A stretch of DNA of 64,000 nt from Brachypodium distachyon (GCF_000005505.3 NC_016131.3:71064355-71128354); one strand, 5' to 3'. Shown: positions 1 to 12,074, counted from the stretch's first letter. A program made the numbers and translations. The notes: generated by a model from the letters alone, not told the origin.

Positions 1-31
1 GCTCATCTCCGAAGTTTGGTGGTCCATTCAT
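1..31 (-). CDS. orf0 start of a RIRE3/8-like Ty3/gypsy element (partial)
   Basis: The start codon lies at 31-29 on the minus strand. The ten codons visible read MNGPPNFGDE, identical to the start of the second copy at 41051. This is the extra reading frame upstream of gag. From memory, such an orf0 was described for the rice elements RIRE3 and RIRE8; its function is unknown. The rest runs off the left edge of the window. The preceding bases on the minus strand are TAG, so the ATG directly follows an AG, as in the other copies. Confidence 0.75.
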   Translation of the reverse strand, partial: MNGPPNFGDE

Positions 32-405
32 CTACAAGATTTATGGTGGAGGGAAAGAATTAATCACATGATCAAGTAGGTGGATGCATAAATGTAATAA
101 TGACAATATAGGGTGTATGTTATGCAAACATGCCAAATAATTGTAACAGTGGGAAGCATGACATTGTAGTATGAGGTGTATATATAAATGCATATAAAAT
201 CTGAATATGCAAGTGGATGAAGTAGAACACAATTAGTACATATGCATTGAACATTGGTATGAGTGCAAGTGTATATGAATATGCGTGTATCTCAGTATGC
301 AAATTTAGAGTGGTATGAAATGCATAGAACAATCCTATGGTCTCTTTTGGTCTAATCCAAGCTAGGGTCACGTTCCTACAGGCAACACAATGCTCTGATA
401 CCATC
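32..405 (-). other. Untranslated leader of RIRE3/8-like element with primer binding site
   Basis: The primer binding site TGGTATCAGAGC, complementary to the 3' end of plant initiator methionine tRNA, lies at 403-392 two bases after the LTR end. The remaining leader is AT-rich and holds no gene. It could be an intron from a GTAGGA donor at 379 to the TAG just before the orf0 start (see findings). Its sequence matches the leader at 40681-41050. Confidence 0.8.
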
Positions 406-3400
406 TGAAGTGACCGCCCCCGTACACGGGTTCGATCTCTGTGCTTTAGTGCTAGTCCCTGGATCGACTCACTAGCACACACAATTTCAAGATGTAATAT
501 CATAGAACAAAGGTCTCAACATTACAACGAATCATCTAGAATTTAAAAGTACTTACAACTTGCATAACCTCATGGGTAAGCTGGAAATAAAACAACTGTT
601 TAGCAGCGGAAAGCGAAAGATACAAGGGCACATCACACCACGGTGAGAGCGTGTTGGAATGTAAGCCCGTAACCCAAACATGCAGAACGTACATCTTACT
701 CGTCGTCGGAGCTTCCTGCATCATTAAACGATGCAGCCACTAGGGTCAATACATGTAATGTATTGGCAAGATTCACTAGGAGTTATATCAGAACCTACCA
801 AGTACATGCATAATGTGGCAAGGTGGGGTTCAAAGCTATTTGCATAAAAGCTTGGTTATTGAATCCTATCTTTTAATCAAATATAATTTTATCACTATTG
901 GACACGGGGTAGACACACCCATGCTCATATTAACCTAGAGCACGTTGAAGTGGATTCATCAAGTGCTCCTACCCTGTTCAAACCACTCATTTTAATTAAG
1001 AAATTGGAATGAGTGAGACTTTCCTTACAACTCCACATCTAGTTGCTCAAATTGTCCGTTGCCGGGGACATGGCTAAGTGCTTAGTTTTGACGCTCTCGA
1101 GAGTTTGTACACATTCCCCACAAGAAACCGACGTGTTAATCCCTTGCTGTCCTCAGGGTAGAGTAGCAACGGCATCGATTACGAGATTTTCAGAGGTAAT
1201 TCCCTAAACCACGAGAGAATCACGCTCCCCCTACACGGCTACCTCAGTACAATTCCTCGGGTCTAGATTCATACAACTTACTCTTGTCTCGCCAAAGCCC
1301 ATATAGCATTGTGGTTGTACTGGAAGCTTCTAAATAGGAAACTAGTCCAGTCTCGGTTATCTCAGGTGGCATTCCACATTTGCAACGTAGGCGCTCCCCG
1401 AATCCACGGGAGAGACGTCCATGGACGATCTATTCATGAATCCACAGGAACTCGACTCAGAGGGACCCATAAAAATGGACCTGACGCCGCTAATCCTCAA
1501 AATCTTCAAAGCAACCCACCCAGGACGGTTCATTGGATTAATCGTTTTGCCTTACATCTAACAAAATATTTCATAACGCCAAAGGCATAACAATATCATA
1601 ATGTAGTTATTTCCCCCACGATACTACCATAGCCTAGCATTCAACTACAATCGATGGAAATTTGGTAGCAAGGTAATGGCGAGGGTAAACTAGAAGTACG
1701 AGTAATATTCCTGATGCATCTAATAAAACATCTAGTGCATAGTGAAAATATTTAGGAGAAATGATCAAAGTGAACTTGCCTTGTCCAAGGTTGTGGTAGT
1801 TCTCGCACTCTTTGCAACAACAAGGATTACACTCCACAAAATCTAAAATAAAAGAAACACACACAATAGACACAACATTCAATACAAAAACCATGCCATG
1901 ATGCATATGCCATGATGATGTACACAAAGGTTACCTCCAAGGTAAAAAAGTTTTGTTTCTGTTTTGAAAAGTTTTTCAAAAGGTTTGGGCAATTTACACA
2001 ACAACAAGGAGGTAATTAATATGCATAAAACAAGGATAGGGTTTAAATTAAAATATTGAGTGGTTTTTGCAACACAGAGCAAGATTTAAACTTGCATGCC
2101 ATTATTATTCACAAAATAATTTCTCTTCTGGTCCTAATGGACAGAGAACAAGTTTATTTTTTTTACAGCAAGCTAACATGCTCAAAACTATTTTGAAACA
2201 ATTCATTTGAAATTTAAACTATATTCAACCATTCTGTAAATTGCTTCTGACTAAGTTGTTCAAAACTGAAATTAGACAGTACCAAAATATTCTACAAGTT
2301 GTGACGATTTCAGAAACGTGCGGAACACCATTTTTGGACAAACGGTTTGAAAGATATGAGGCTTTGAAGTTACAGGAGCTTTTCTGCAAAATTGCATTAA
2401 CTAATTCGGCCGAAATAAAATAAAATAAAAAAAATTCTCTGCCATGTGGCAGAAGCTGGTTGGCCCGGATTAGGGTTTCCGGCCGGCGGCGCGGGCGGCG
2501 GACGGTGCGCGGGCAGGCGCGGAGCTCGCTGCGGCGCAGGCGGAGCGGCGGCGGGCGCGGTCGCGTGCGGCGTGCGGGCGCGGGCAGCGCGGAGGCGGCG
2601 TGCGGGCGCGGGCGAGCGGCGCGGGAGGCGGACGGCGCGCGGGCGGCGGCCGGCATTGGGGAAGACGGCGGCGCGGCGACTGGCGGTGCCCAAAGACGAA
2701 GCTGAGCGCGTCACGGCGTTCGCGCTGGAGAGAGGAGGAAGGGGAGAGGTTCGGCGCGGGCGGAAACTCACCGGAACGACGGCGAAACGTGAAGAACGGT
2801 GACGTCCGTGAAGAACTCCGGCGAGCAATTAAATCCTAACCGATGTGAAATTGGACGTGGGGTTTGGGGAAATTGGAGGAGAAAAGGAAGAGCTTCGGGG
2901 TGACGCGCACACTTTTGAAGATTGAGGTCGTGGGCGAGCGGAACTCGGGGTGGAGTCGTGGGCGTCGTGGACTCGGGCGCGAGCGGAAAAATCGGACGGA
3001 GGTTGAAGAAGGGTGGCGGGGTCCACCGGTCAGTGGTTGCGGGCGGTCCGGGCGTGGCTGAGCCGGCCGGTTCGGTCCGGTTTTCTTCGGTTTTTCCTTT
3101 TCTTTTCTCTATTTTCTGTTTTTAAACCTCAAAATTGATTCGAAGCTCCAAATCACTCCAAATAAAATGCAACAAAATTTGTAAAATCATATTTTTCATT
3201 TGATCTAACTTTTGGAACAAGAATTTTCTCAAAAATTAAAATATTTAAAAATACATTTGCCTATAAAATGGCTTTTAGCGCCTTTAGGCTATCGAAACAA
3301 ATTATTTTTCAAAATACTTTCAAAAGCCAATTTATGTGATAGCTTTATATATGCATTAAATCCCTTTTGAAACCCATACCCTCATGGGTTAAATTGCAAA

Positions 3401-3561
3401 AAATCAAAAGCAATATTAAAGCCCAAAATCAAATAAAGGCATTTTTGCAAAAGGGTTTTCTGGGCAAATTTTTAGGGTTTTGCAAGCGATCAAATGCAAA
3501 AGTGACATGATGCTTATGATATGCAATGCATATGAAGGGTTTTGAAAATTGGGATGTTACA
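406..3561 (-). mobile_element. RIRE3/8-like Ty3/gypsy LTR (5' LTR of a minus-strand element)
   Basis: On the minus strand the LTR begins TGTAACATCCC at 3561 and ends TTCA at 406, about 3.16 kb. It is followed by a tRNA-Met primer binding site, so it is a 5' LTR whose internal region lies to the left. It has an AT-rich start, a very GC-rich middle (2440-3080, CpG island-like) and an AT-rich second half. The arginine/proline-rich open frames in the GC block are by-products of composition. It matches the plus-strand LTR at 37486-40680 along its whole length. Confidence 0.85.
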
Positions 3562-4030
3562 CTTGGTGTGTTCTTACCCTTCGCATTGGCCTCGCCGGCG
3601 ATCGCCGGAGTGATCCCCGTCGCCCACTGTCGAACCTAAATGGGGGTGCCCGTGCATTCTCGGTGTCAAGGCCCCGTGCTACGACATAGGGGCGCCGGCT
3701 AACTTTCTGGGCCGCGCCGGATGAATAAACAAATTGACGAGGACGGCTTGGTCGGAATTTTCACGCCGGCGCCCCCAAGCCCCGTTTAGGGGATTTCTGC
3801 AATTGCATGCGCTTCTCCTATCGCTATTGCTTTTTTAAAAGGTAATAATTAAAGAAAGGAATGCATGACTCGGAACTATCCCTCTTCACTAGCTTCTTTA
3901 GAGCTTGGGGAATTTCTTACCTATTTATTATACTTGATAGTTTAGACCTGGGAACGACAGTCGCTCGACGACTCGACGTAACGAGAGGAACGAAATATCA
4001 ATAGTGGAACGGAAACCGTAGGGTATGCCT
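3562..4030 (+). mobile_element. 3' end of a Tat/RIRE2-like LTR and its leader (fragment)
   Basis: About 100 bases (3588-3687) match, on the plus strand, the terminal part of the Tat LTR at 44722-44830. Both share a CGCCGGCGATC motif, the AACCTAAA stretch and an end in CGTGC-ACGACA. A GGCGCCGGC leader follows, in the place of a primer binding site. The RIRE3/8-like LTR abuts it at 3561/3562, so that element probably inserted into a Tat copy. From about 3840 to 4030 I see only unassigned AT-rich sequence before the PIF target site. Confidence 0.55.
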
Positions 4031-4200
4031 TTAGGGCTCGTTTGGTGCACCGAGTTCCCAGGGGGATCCCGTTCGTTTCCCCGGACGATAAAACCGCGCG
4101 TTGATTTGACCCTGGGAAGCCCAATTGCGCGTTTGGTGGCCCACGAGGGAGAGGTATCCCGGCCTATTCCGTGGCTCTTCCCCGGGCCATAGTTCCACGG

Positions 4201-5483
4201 TGAAAGATCGGTATGGTCGACTAGAGGGGGGGGGGGTGAATAGGAGACTAACAAATTTTAGCTTTTCTTTTTCAAATCTTGAAAGATACAAACACTTAAT
4301 CCTAGGGTTATCTAAATTCTCTAAAGTGAATGCAACCCTAGAATGAAATGCAATAGCCAAAGCAACAATACATATAACAAGAATGTAAAGGGGAAATGAT
4401 ACCACACGTGGAGACGAAGATTTCACCAGAGTTCCACCTATTGGGATCGGTGTACGTCTCCGTTTGGAGGAGTGCTCTACCACAAAGGTAGAGACGTCAC
4501 GAAGGCTCACTCTATTCTCCAACTCACCACACCACAAAGGTGGGATGAGCTCTCACAACACCACAAAGGTGAGGTGAGTTCCACTAATGGCTTCCTTGAG
4601 GACGAACGCCGAACCCTTACAAACTTGACCGGGGCAAACTCCACACTTCAATTGGAGGCTCCCAATCCAAGCCTCAAACTCCTCACACCAAGGGAGAGCT
4701 CGAGGTGACCGCTTCCGTCTAGGGTTCCCAACAACCCAAGAGAAACGAAATCCACAAAAAAAACAAGGGGAATCCACTTTTTGACTTGGTGAAACCCTAG
4801 GGCAAGATCTTCTCCTCCAATCCTCAAAGAATCAAGACTAGGGAGTGGCTAGGGAGGGAGATCTTGAAGATTTAAACTTGAGGTGTTCTTGAATGGTGTT
4901 GGGGTGTTCTTGGCTGTGGAAAACGGTCTATTGGCTCGTTGGGGACGAAGGGGTACTTATATGGGATCCCAAAAATCGAGCCGTTATGCACTGCGCTGGG
5001 ATAGGTCGGAACTTCCGCTAAATAGCCGGAACTTCCGGCTGACCGAAAGTTCCGGTTATTCACCGAAAGTTCCGCATATTCCTCCGGGACTAACAGAGAG
5101 CACCCAGATGGAGGTTCGGGCGAAAGTTCACCTGGAACTTCCGCCGCCTGGAATCCAAAACAGCCAGAACACTTCCTGAAATGTGTTTTTCAACTCACAC
5201 CTTTTTGGGTAGGCTTTATAGTGGGTGCAATTTGGTGTAGATGTGTACGTGAAATTGATTCACCCGTTACCTTCCCTTGTGGATCCCCTCTTAATAGTAC
5301 GGATGTCCTACGACTCAAATCAACCGAAAAAGCCGCTAAACATCGTTACGCTTCTTTCCTTTTTAGGGGTCCACAACTCATCTTGTGTCGAGTTCTTTAT
5401 AAACCTGAAATACATACCACAAGATAAGATCATCACACGTGTTGTCATCACCACCAAAACTGCTTAGGAGAAATGCCCTTTCA
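4201..5483 (-). mobile_element. Solo LTR of a Sirevirus-type Ty1/copia element
   Basis: On the minus strand it runs from TGAAAGGGC at 5483 to GATCTTTCA at 4201. It is flanked by a perfect 5-bp target duplication CACGG (4196-4200 and 5484-5488) with no internal region, so it is the product of LTR-LTR recombination. Its start resembles the LTR that follows the Sirevirus polypurine tract at 54735 (TGAAAGGAAAACC), including the later ATGACAACA block. It interrupts the left subterminal region of the PIF element and so is younger than that insertion. Confidence 0.85.
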
Positions 5484-5513
5484 CACGGCCCGGTAGGTCG
5501 GGAATAATTCCTC

Positions 5514-5516
<3 letters not shown>

Positions 5517-5552
<36 letters not shown>
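5517..5552 (+). repeat. (CT)n microsatellite
   Basis: About 18 CT units in a row, just upstream of the GC-rich leader of the PIF transposase gene. Such CT tracts are common in grass 5' untranslated regions. Confidence 0.95.
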
Positions 5553-5554
<2 letters not shown>

Positions 5555-5555
5555 A

Positions 5556-5850
5556 GCGCGCGCGACGCCGCCATCCTTCCCTAAGGCGACCAGAAGCAAG
5601 GCCACCGCCTCCCTCCGTCGACAGCGATCGGCCCCGCCGTCTCCCTCCGGCGACCAGAAGCAACGCCGCTGCCTCCCTCCGTCGACCGTGAGTGATCCCG
5701 CCGTCTCCCTCCAGGGACTGTGAGCGGCGCCCCCTCCCCCGACCCCACCACCAACATCCGGCGACCGCGAGCCGCCTCCCTCCGACGACTCCCCGAGCTC
5801 TGCCCCACCTCGAGTTCCTCTTCCCTCTGACGTAGCAGGATCTGGAGAGC
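5556..5850 (+). repeat. Imperfect GC-rich tandem repeat, probable 5' UTR of the PIF transposase
   Basis: Roughly 65-bp units recur three to four times, each with CCGTCTCCCTCC, a GCGACC/TCGACC block and CAGAAGCAA or a related core. They lie between the CT tract and the transposase start and have no convincing protein on either strand. I read them as a duplicated untranslated leader exon. Confidence 0.5.
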
Positions 5851-6577
5851 TCCTACTCACCTCATCTATGAGCACAAATCCTTCCTCCTCCTCCTAGATC
5901 CAAAACTCTTGTTGACGTATTCTAGATTTGAAAGAAGGGGTCCATTGAAAGAAACTTGGTAATTAACTTTGCATTGTTCTTGACTAGAGTTCTTGTTCAT
6001 ATGGAGTAGAGCATTCTTTGATGCGTGGTAGTCACAAGAAAAAATAGATCCAAATATTGTTAATCAATGGCATGTTGATCTGTGCATCAGATGTACTTTG
6101 GAACTTATTTAGATATATTTTGAACATACTAGTACTACATAAAATTCAGATACATGTCATGTGTTCAACATAGATAAGCAAAACAGTTAGTTTCAGAATT
6201 AAAGCATTTTGTGAACTATTGAGCGATAGACATCATTTTATAGAAGTATTTAACCGAATCAGTGTAAAATTTAGATGGTAATGAACTGGATTAAGTTTGT
6301 TTACGTGGGTGATATAGTGTCGAGTGACGGCGGCATATATATTCACTTGTTCTAGCTTGCTTGATTGTTTTTATAGCCATTTGTAGGTGCCCTTTTCTTT
6401 TAGATGCATGTCGATCATTGTACTCTAGGGAAATACAAACAGGAAACTGAGATGTACCAGGATTCCTCAATGCTGATTTTTTGTTTTTCCATTTCTACTG
6501 TTATATATATTTTTTAATCATGCTGTCATTATTCCAATTGCATTAATTTCATTTCTTGTTGAATATATACATATTTA

Positions 6578-7702
6578 GTGATGGGTTCTAGAAGGGATAT
6601 GATTAGGAAGTTTATGCTTGAAGAAGAAGAAGAAGATGATGAGATTTTTTTTGTCTTGGTTCCCACTTTATACGCTTGCCTTTATGAGGAAAAGCGACCC
6701 GTCCACACATCATCTCTTCCTGGTGCTAAAAAGGTGAAGGAAATTCTAGAAGGACATGAGATCTGGTCTAAGGTTGAATTTCGGATGGAGCCAGAGATAT
6801 TTAGGTCTATATCAGATTTTCTTCAAAGAGAGCGCCTATTAGAGGGCACACCTTTTCTTAGTGTTGATGAGCAGTTCGGAATGTTTATGTATTTGATTTC
6901 GCACAATGCCACCAATCAAGACCTGCAAAAGCAATTCCAACATAGTGCCGAAACAGTGCATAGGAAGTTGAAGAAGATTTTCAACTTAATTCCAACTCTA
7001 GTACAGAGATTTGTACGGGTTCCATCTTCAATCCATCCACACCCAAAGATTATGTCAAACCCTCGTTATTGGCCTTATTTTTAGGTGAACCACCATGCAC
7101 ATATCCACATCATAGAATTTTTTCAAAGCTTCTCCACATGGATTTCTAAATCTGCCAAGTTTTTTTTAATTTGCAGAACTGTATTGGTGCTATTGATGGA
7201 ACCCATGTCCCCACAACTATTGCCGAAGAAAAAGCTCCCCCATTTAGGAATAGGAAAGGGACCCTTTCCCAAAATGTCATGGTAGCTTGTGATTTTGATC
7301 TAAACTTCACATTTATCTCATGTGGGTGGGAAGGGTCCGCTTCAGATGTGGGAGTTCTTCGGTCTGCTATTAGCAAAGGGTTTCAAGTGCCAGTAGGAAA
7401 ATTCTATCTCGCGGATGGTGGATACGCAAATACACCATCTTTTCTTGCCCCATATAGAGGTGTCTGGTACCATCTCAGTGAGTTTAGGAGACGTCAACTA
7501 TAAGGAGCTATTCAATCATCGACATGCACTTCTTCGTAACCATATTGAAAGGGCAATTGGTGTTCTATAGAAACGTTTCCCTATTTTGAAAGTGGGCACT
7601 CACTATCCAATAGCATCCCAGATCAAGAGTTCAGCTGCATGTGCTGCATTCCATAACATCATTAGAGGTCAAAATGGTGACGAGGCATGGTTGGATAACT
7701 AG
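6578..7702 (+). pseudogene. PIF/Harbinger transposase (DDE_Tnp_4 type), broken
   Basis: Encodes the DDE nuclease that would cut and paste the surrounding element in the nucleus. Exon 1 (6578-7084) carries an acidic N-terminus and the helix-turn-helix-like NQDLQKQFQHS region. A 92-nt intron (GT at 7085, AG at 7176) is followed by exon 2 with the catalytic blocks GAIDGTH, YLADGGYANTP and, in a shifted frame, HIERAIGVL, giving a D-D-E set. Three lesions are visible: TAG as the last codon of exon 1 (7082-7084), where related proteins usually have a lysine; a one-base frameshift near 7492; and TAG at 7568-7570. The last readable frame ends at 7702. The family assignment is sound. The element could not move itself. 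Confidence 0.85.
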
Positions 7703-8643
7703 TAACCAGCCACCTTATATTCCACCATCAGCCTTTGTAGTTATTAATTGTAGTTATTGCTGGTATTGCTATGTATTTTCAATCATGCTGTCATGTAGTC
7801 CTGAAGTGTTGTGTAGGTTAGTGTTTTTTCCTGAAACCTGAAGTCAATTGTTCTTTGGATTTTCTGTTACATATAACTATTCTGAAACCACAAAACGGCC
7901 AGTAGCATGGACCAAAGTGTTCTTTTCATTTTCTGGTGTGAGCCTTTTCTGATAAGAGGGTAACACTTTTGTCATGCTCTTTAGACCATATGTTGTTCAT
8001 ATAATCATCTATTCTTCCCCCATGTTATTTGCTGTAGGTACATGGTTCCATAACAAACTTGGAGATCTTGGAGATGATCATAAGGAACATTGTCATTGAT
8101 TGGAATCGTTATAAAATGCTGATGGTGCTTTGTTAGCGGCTGCTGTCTTGAATCTCTTTGCAAGGACCGTTTTTTCTTTATCATTTTCAAGGTCATAACT
8201 TAAGGCTGTTACCTCAAATTTGGTCCACTCTGTAATTGCTTGATATCATTGTTCCTATTTGGCGGATAGTATTGTTCTGAGGATCTGGCACCTCGTTTTG
8301 GATTCAAAAAGTTGTAACCTTGTGGTGTTTGCTATTTATTGTTCCTTATATGATGCAATTTTTTCTTGAATAATTTTATGTTGCAATTTAGTTTCCCTGT
8401 TCTCAATTCTTACTGGTTGCATATAGCAAAGTTTCTGTTTTTATCTTCTTCTCAAAAGTTGTTGAATTATTTCTAATTTTCTGGCATTAGCAAGGGCATG
8501 TCTAAAGTTATGGACGGACTGAACCTCTTCCCTCCCTTTTCCTTCCCTGCTGGACGGGCTGAACCCACGCTCCCCTTATCTTCCCTTGCTGCCAAATGGA
8601 CTCGTGGATTAGTTGCCCTGCCAGGAGATCTCTCTCGTGGAAG

Positions 8644-9129
8644 TCCGGATGGCACCCGCCGGGTTCGGGTACGGGTATGTCTCAACCATACCCGTACCTG
8701 ACGACCCGACCCTCAACCGCTACCCGTATCCGTACCTGTGGTCGGGTATGAAATTTTACCATACCCGCCACGGGTACAGGTTACCCGCGGGTATTTTTAT
8801 CCGACCCGCTGTAACCTCAAACAACATTACACATGATTCGGCAAGAAGTGAAATCTTTACGAGGAAATGGAGAATTGGGCGGGGCTGCTGGGGAGATCTT
8901 CACCCGGATGGGAGCGTCTTCTTGACGATCTTGTCGCTGAGCAACTTAGATGCGGGTAAACGGGTAGACGGGTTTGGGTAGTCCAATACCATACCCGTAC
9001 CCGCCATACCTGTCGGGTAGAAAATTTTACCATTTACATACCGCCGGTATGTTTTTTTACCATACCCGTATTTTAAACGGGTATATACCCGTCGGGCAGG
9101 CGGGTATCGGGTACCCGTTGCCATCCGGA
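8644..9129. mobile_element. hAT-type MITE rich in CGGGTA motifs
   Basis: Flanked by a perfect 8-bp target duplication CGTGGAAG (8636-8643 and 9130-9137), the length typical of hAT elements. Both ends start TCCGGATGGCA reading inward. The interior is packed with CGGGTA/TACCCG motifs in both orientations, so each half can fold on itself. No coding capacity. It sits within the right part of the PIF element. Confidence 0.85.
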
Positions 9130-9213
9130 CGTGGAAGCGAGGGATCCCCTGTGCTCCTCTCCGGGGGCTGGTTTCCCTGGTTTCTTTTCCCCGTGCAACC
9201 AAACGAAGCCTTA

Positions 9214-10030
9214 TACGGGGGACGGGTAGAGATGCTCTCCTTGCCCGCTCCCTCTTCCGGCGGCCCTAGGGTTGGGTTGCAACGCCGCCACCCTCCCCCT
9301 AGCTTGCTGCCGCCTTGCTTTCCCACCGCCGCCGGCCCATCTTCTCCCCCTCGTCTCTCTTGTGCTACCTTCGCCGCGCACCCGCCCATCGGCAACACCT
9401 CTTCTTCCGTCTCCAAGTCGGGTTCCTTTCTTTTGTTACTTCCATTTGTCGTTCCAGTTTTCCTTCTTGCTGTCTCTGATTTGTGGACTTTCCACTACCA
9501 CTGATTCGGCCGCGCAGGTGATACGCCTTATCCACTTCTGTGATCTGATTTGTGGACTCAATTTTGTTTATTCAAATTGCTGCAGGAGTTGGCTGAGTGG
9601 ATTGCAGATACAGGGAGAAGTTTGGTTTCGTCTTCATGACATGTGGGTCTTGTAGGACTGCCCCTGAGGTCTTGTCTGAGCTTAAGGTCCGCATATGTCA
9701 AACTAAATTTTTTAATATTTGTTTTCTGTAATTGGCATTTAGATGGTTCGGAATAATAATGGGCATTTCGTTTGCTCATCCAACAATTGGGTAGCAGTTA
9801 CCTAATTAAAAATGTTGTCTGTAGACCTCTCTTAAGTAATGACTTGGATACTTTTGAGCTCAGAATCCCAGAAGTACCCGGTTTGTCGATGTCTTGGCAA
9901 TGCCAAAACTTGCCAGCATTTGGCAACAGTGCCTATCAATTGCTTGAGAACCAGCTAATGAGTACTATAGTTATTAATTCTTTCTTTTCGCCAACATTGA
10001 CGAACTTGTTTTTATTTTTAATATTTAGTA
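9214..10030 (+). promoter_or_regulatory. Probable promoter/5' untranslated region of the HNH-domain gene
   Basis: A pyrimidine- and GC-rich stretch with many CCGCC blocks (9230-9420) looks like a grass 5' UTR. It is followed by possible untranslated exons and introns (for example GTGATACGCC at about 9517 as a donor). No conserved protein is seen before 10031. The PIF element lies immediately upstream, so the original distal promoter has been displaced by about 5 kb. Confidence 0.4.
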
Positions 10031-11313
10031 ATGGTGTTTCATGTGCTCAAACGTCTGGGGCCTTTTGTACGAAGGAGTATCCAGTACCAGTTGCCACAAT
10101 TGCCTCCCTGGGTGAATGGACTAGGACCGCAGAACCACATTTCTGCCATTCCCAGTGCAGATGATGAAAACAAGGATCCGAAGGATAGCCAACAGGCTAA
10201 TGCAAGAAAGAGGACTGTTTTGAAGAAGAACGAAGAGAAGTTTCCAAGAGCTGTTAGAAAGTGGTGTTGGATTAATGCCGAGGAAGTACCTGGCAGACAT
10301 CCAGGCCGATGGCGCAAAGATCCCTATGGTAATGTGTTATGCAAGAAACAGACAACGACGCTAGGATTAAGCTACTTCCACTACGATCATATTCATCCAA
10401 GATCAAGTATTGCTCTGCTCATATTATTTCTTCTGTTATTTTCTAGTTTGTTTATTGTATTAAAATTGTGTCTGTGCATGTTGAATTCTTTAGGGGGGGG
10501 GAAAGGTGTCAAAGAGAACTGCCAACTTTTATTGGCATATCTAAACATCTTCAAGTCTAATGACATCAAGACCAGAGAGGAGATGGTGGACAACAGTTAT
10601 CACATTACATATTCAAGTTAGTTAAATTTTATGAGATCAATGTAAATGCTAGTTTGTAATATATGAGGTAGTAGAGCATAACATATTTTTTTTGTTGTAC
10701 CAGATGAGGAGCTTGATCTGATAGAGTGTAATGTGTACGGTAATGTTGTTAGACCTGGACATGCAGAGACTGATCCTGAATGTCGCACATATCTCAAGAA
10801 GGAGATAAATGACATGGCAAGCATCAATTGGACTCGCAGGACCAGAGCATGCGATTCTTTCACTGAATTTTTGCTGGTTAGAAATAAAACTTAACTGTAT
10901 TTCGTTTTCCTTTGATGGCAACCTTATAGCTGTCTCTTGTTTTGCAGGTTAGTTACGCGGTAGAGCATGGGCTGAACTCGAAACCGATTTACGCCAAGTT
11001 AAGTCCCAAGGTATAACTTTTTCTTTTTCCTGATTTTCTATTCTATTAATTGGACAACATATGCGCTACATTAGTTTGGCTTTAATATAATTGTTTTAAA
11101 TGTCTAATCTATTCTTAATTTTCTGATGGTGCTGTCCTGGCCATTGTCAGCATTAAGATCTTAGAGAACTTGTAGCTGCCAAGGAACTGCAGAATGCGAG
11201 GATGAACGGCTTGCCCTACAGAAGAAACTTGATGAAGAGGAGATCCAGAGCAGGAAGTTCAAAGCCATCGCATTGATTTTGCTGGTCGCCAAGCTTATAC
11301 ACTGTGATTTTTG
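10031..11313 (+). pseudogene. HNH endonuclease domain-containing plant gene, probably decayed
   Basis: Exons fit together with GT-AG introns: 10031-10406, 10494-10616, 10704-10876, 10948-11010 and about 11151-11313. Exon 1 ends in a conserved block WCWINAEEVPGRHPGRW and the motif YDHIHPRS. Exon 2 gives GGKGVKENCQLL. Together these make the DH...GG...N core of an HNH nuclease fold. Exon 3 continues with ELDLIECNVYGNVVRPG, as in the plant HNH family. Exon 5 would read on as a glutamate-rich helix, but it starts with an in-frame TAA at 11154 and needs a one-base correction near 11195. So the C-terminus is broken or exon 5 is not coding. The substrate and role of this plant family are unknown to me. 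The start codon at 10031 is the first in frame but not certain. Confidence 0.65.
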
Positions 11314-11987
11314 GTAGTAGTGTTTCTTGAAAACGGTAGACTGCAGTTTGATCCTGTCGAGGTGTTCCTCCCGCAAAATCTTAGCCTGATCTCTATTCTG
11401 GTTGTCCTTAGCATGTGTGCTGTCCAACTGAGTTTCGATCTGCGCAATGTTTAGCTAATCAATGTTAATTGGATGGCCCTGTGCTCTTCTGAACTAAAAT
11501 CTGGGCAAAGTTTCTTAGTTGAACTTCCTCATGAAAATGGTAGCGATCGATTGGGGAGCTGTTCATTTTGCAATTACTGTGCAAATTTTATTGTGTCCTA
11601 GACACATTTTATGTTTCCTGCATAAATCCGAATTTTGTGCATGAGAGATTTATTAGCATTAATCTCTAAGCTGGAATGTGCACCTATCGATCAGTTCCTT
11701 ACTGGAATGTTCAGAGAATGTGGAGCTGTCCATTTTGTGGCTTCTGTATCCATTTGGTGTATACTAGAGGCTCGGGCGCGCACTCTTAGGTTGTTATTTG
11801 ATTTTTGCTCATTTATTTAACTGGGGAGAGGGAGCTGATTGGGACATTAGCAAGTAGTATTTTTTTTTTGCTTTTAACTCCTAACAGCTCGATTTGTACC
11901 GCTTCAGGCGAGCAAACTCTCCGATGAAGTTTGGTTTATACAAAAAAATAATAAGGTTGCAATACCTATTGAAACTTAAATTATATA

Positions 11988-12072
11988 TTTCCTCCGATAC
12001 ATAATAAGATTTAGTACAACTTTGTACTAAATTAGTACAAAGCCTGATAAACTTATTATGGATTGGAGGGAG
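11988..12072. mobile_element. Stowaway MITE (short)
   Basis: The left end TTTCCTCCGATAC and right end GATTGGAGGGAG are imperfect inverted copies of the Stowaway terminus CTCCCTCCGATCC. They are flanked by TA on both sides (11986-11987 and 12073-12074). At 85 bp it is a short, internally palindromic element (TAGTACAA and TTGTACTA arms). Confidence 0.85.
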
Positions 12073-12074
12073 TA

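Larger units (their letters stand above)
4034..9210 (+). mobile_element. PIF/Harbinger DNA transposon
   Basis: Terminal inverted repeats: GGGCTCGTTTGGTGCACC at the left end, and GGCTTCGTTTGGTTGCAC reading in from the right end at 9210. The 3-bp target duplication TTA (4031-4033 and 9211-9213) is diagnostic of this superfamily. Between the ends lie one DDE transposase gene, a solo LTR (4201-5483) and a hAT MITE (8644-9129). No Myb/trihelix ORF1, the usual second protein of autonomous PIF elements, is visible. Regions 5881-6577 and 7703-8643 show no further gene; they read as intron and 3' sequence. Confidence 0.88.

Noticed and set aside
2225..2830. Overlapping Arg/Pro-rich frames on both strands in the LTR GC-rich block
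   Set aside because: Same pattern recurs in the LTR copies at 38244-38706 and 58071-58375; LTR sequence without coding constraint.
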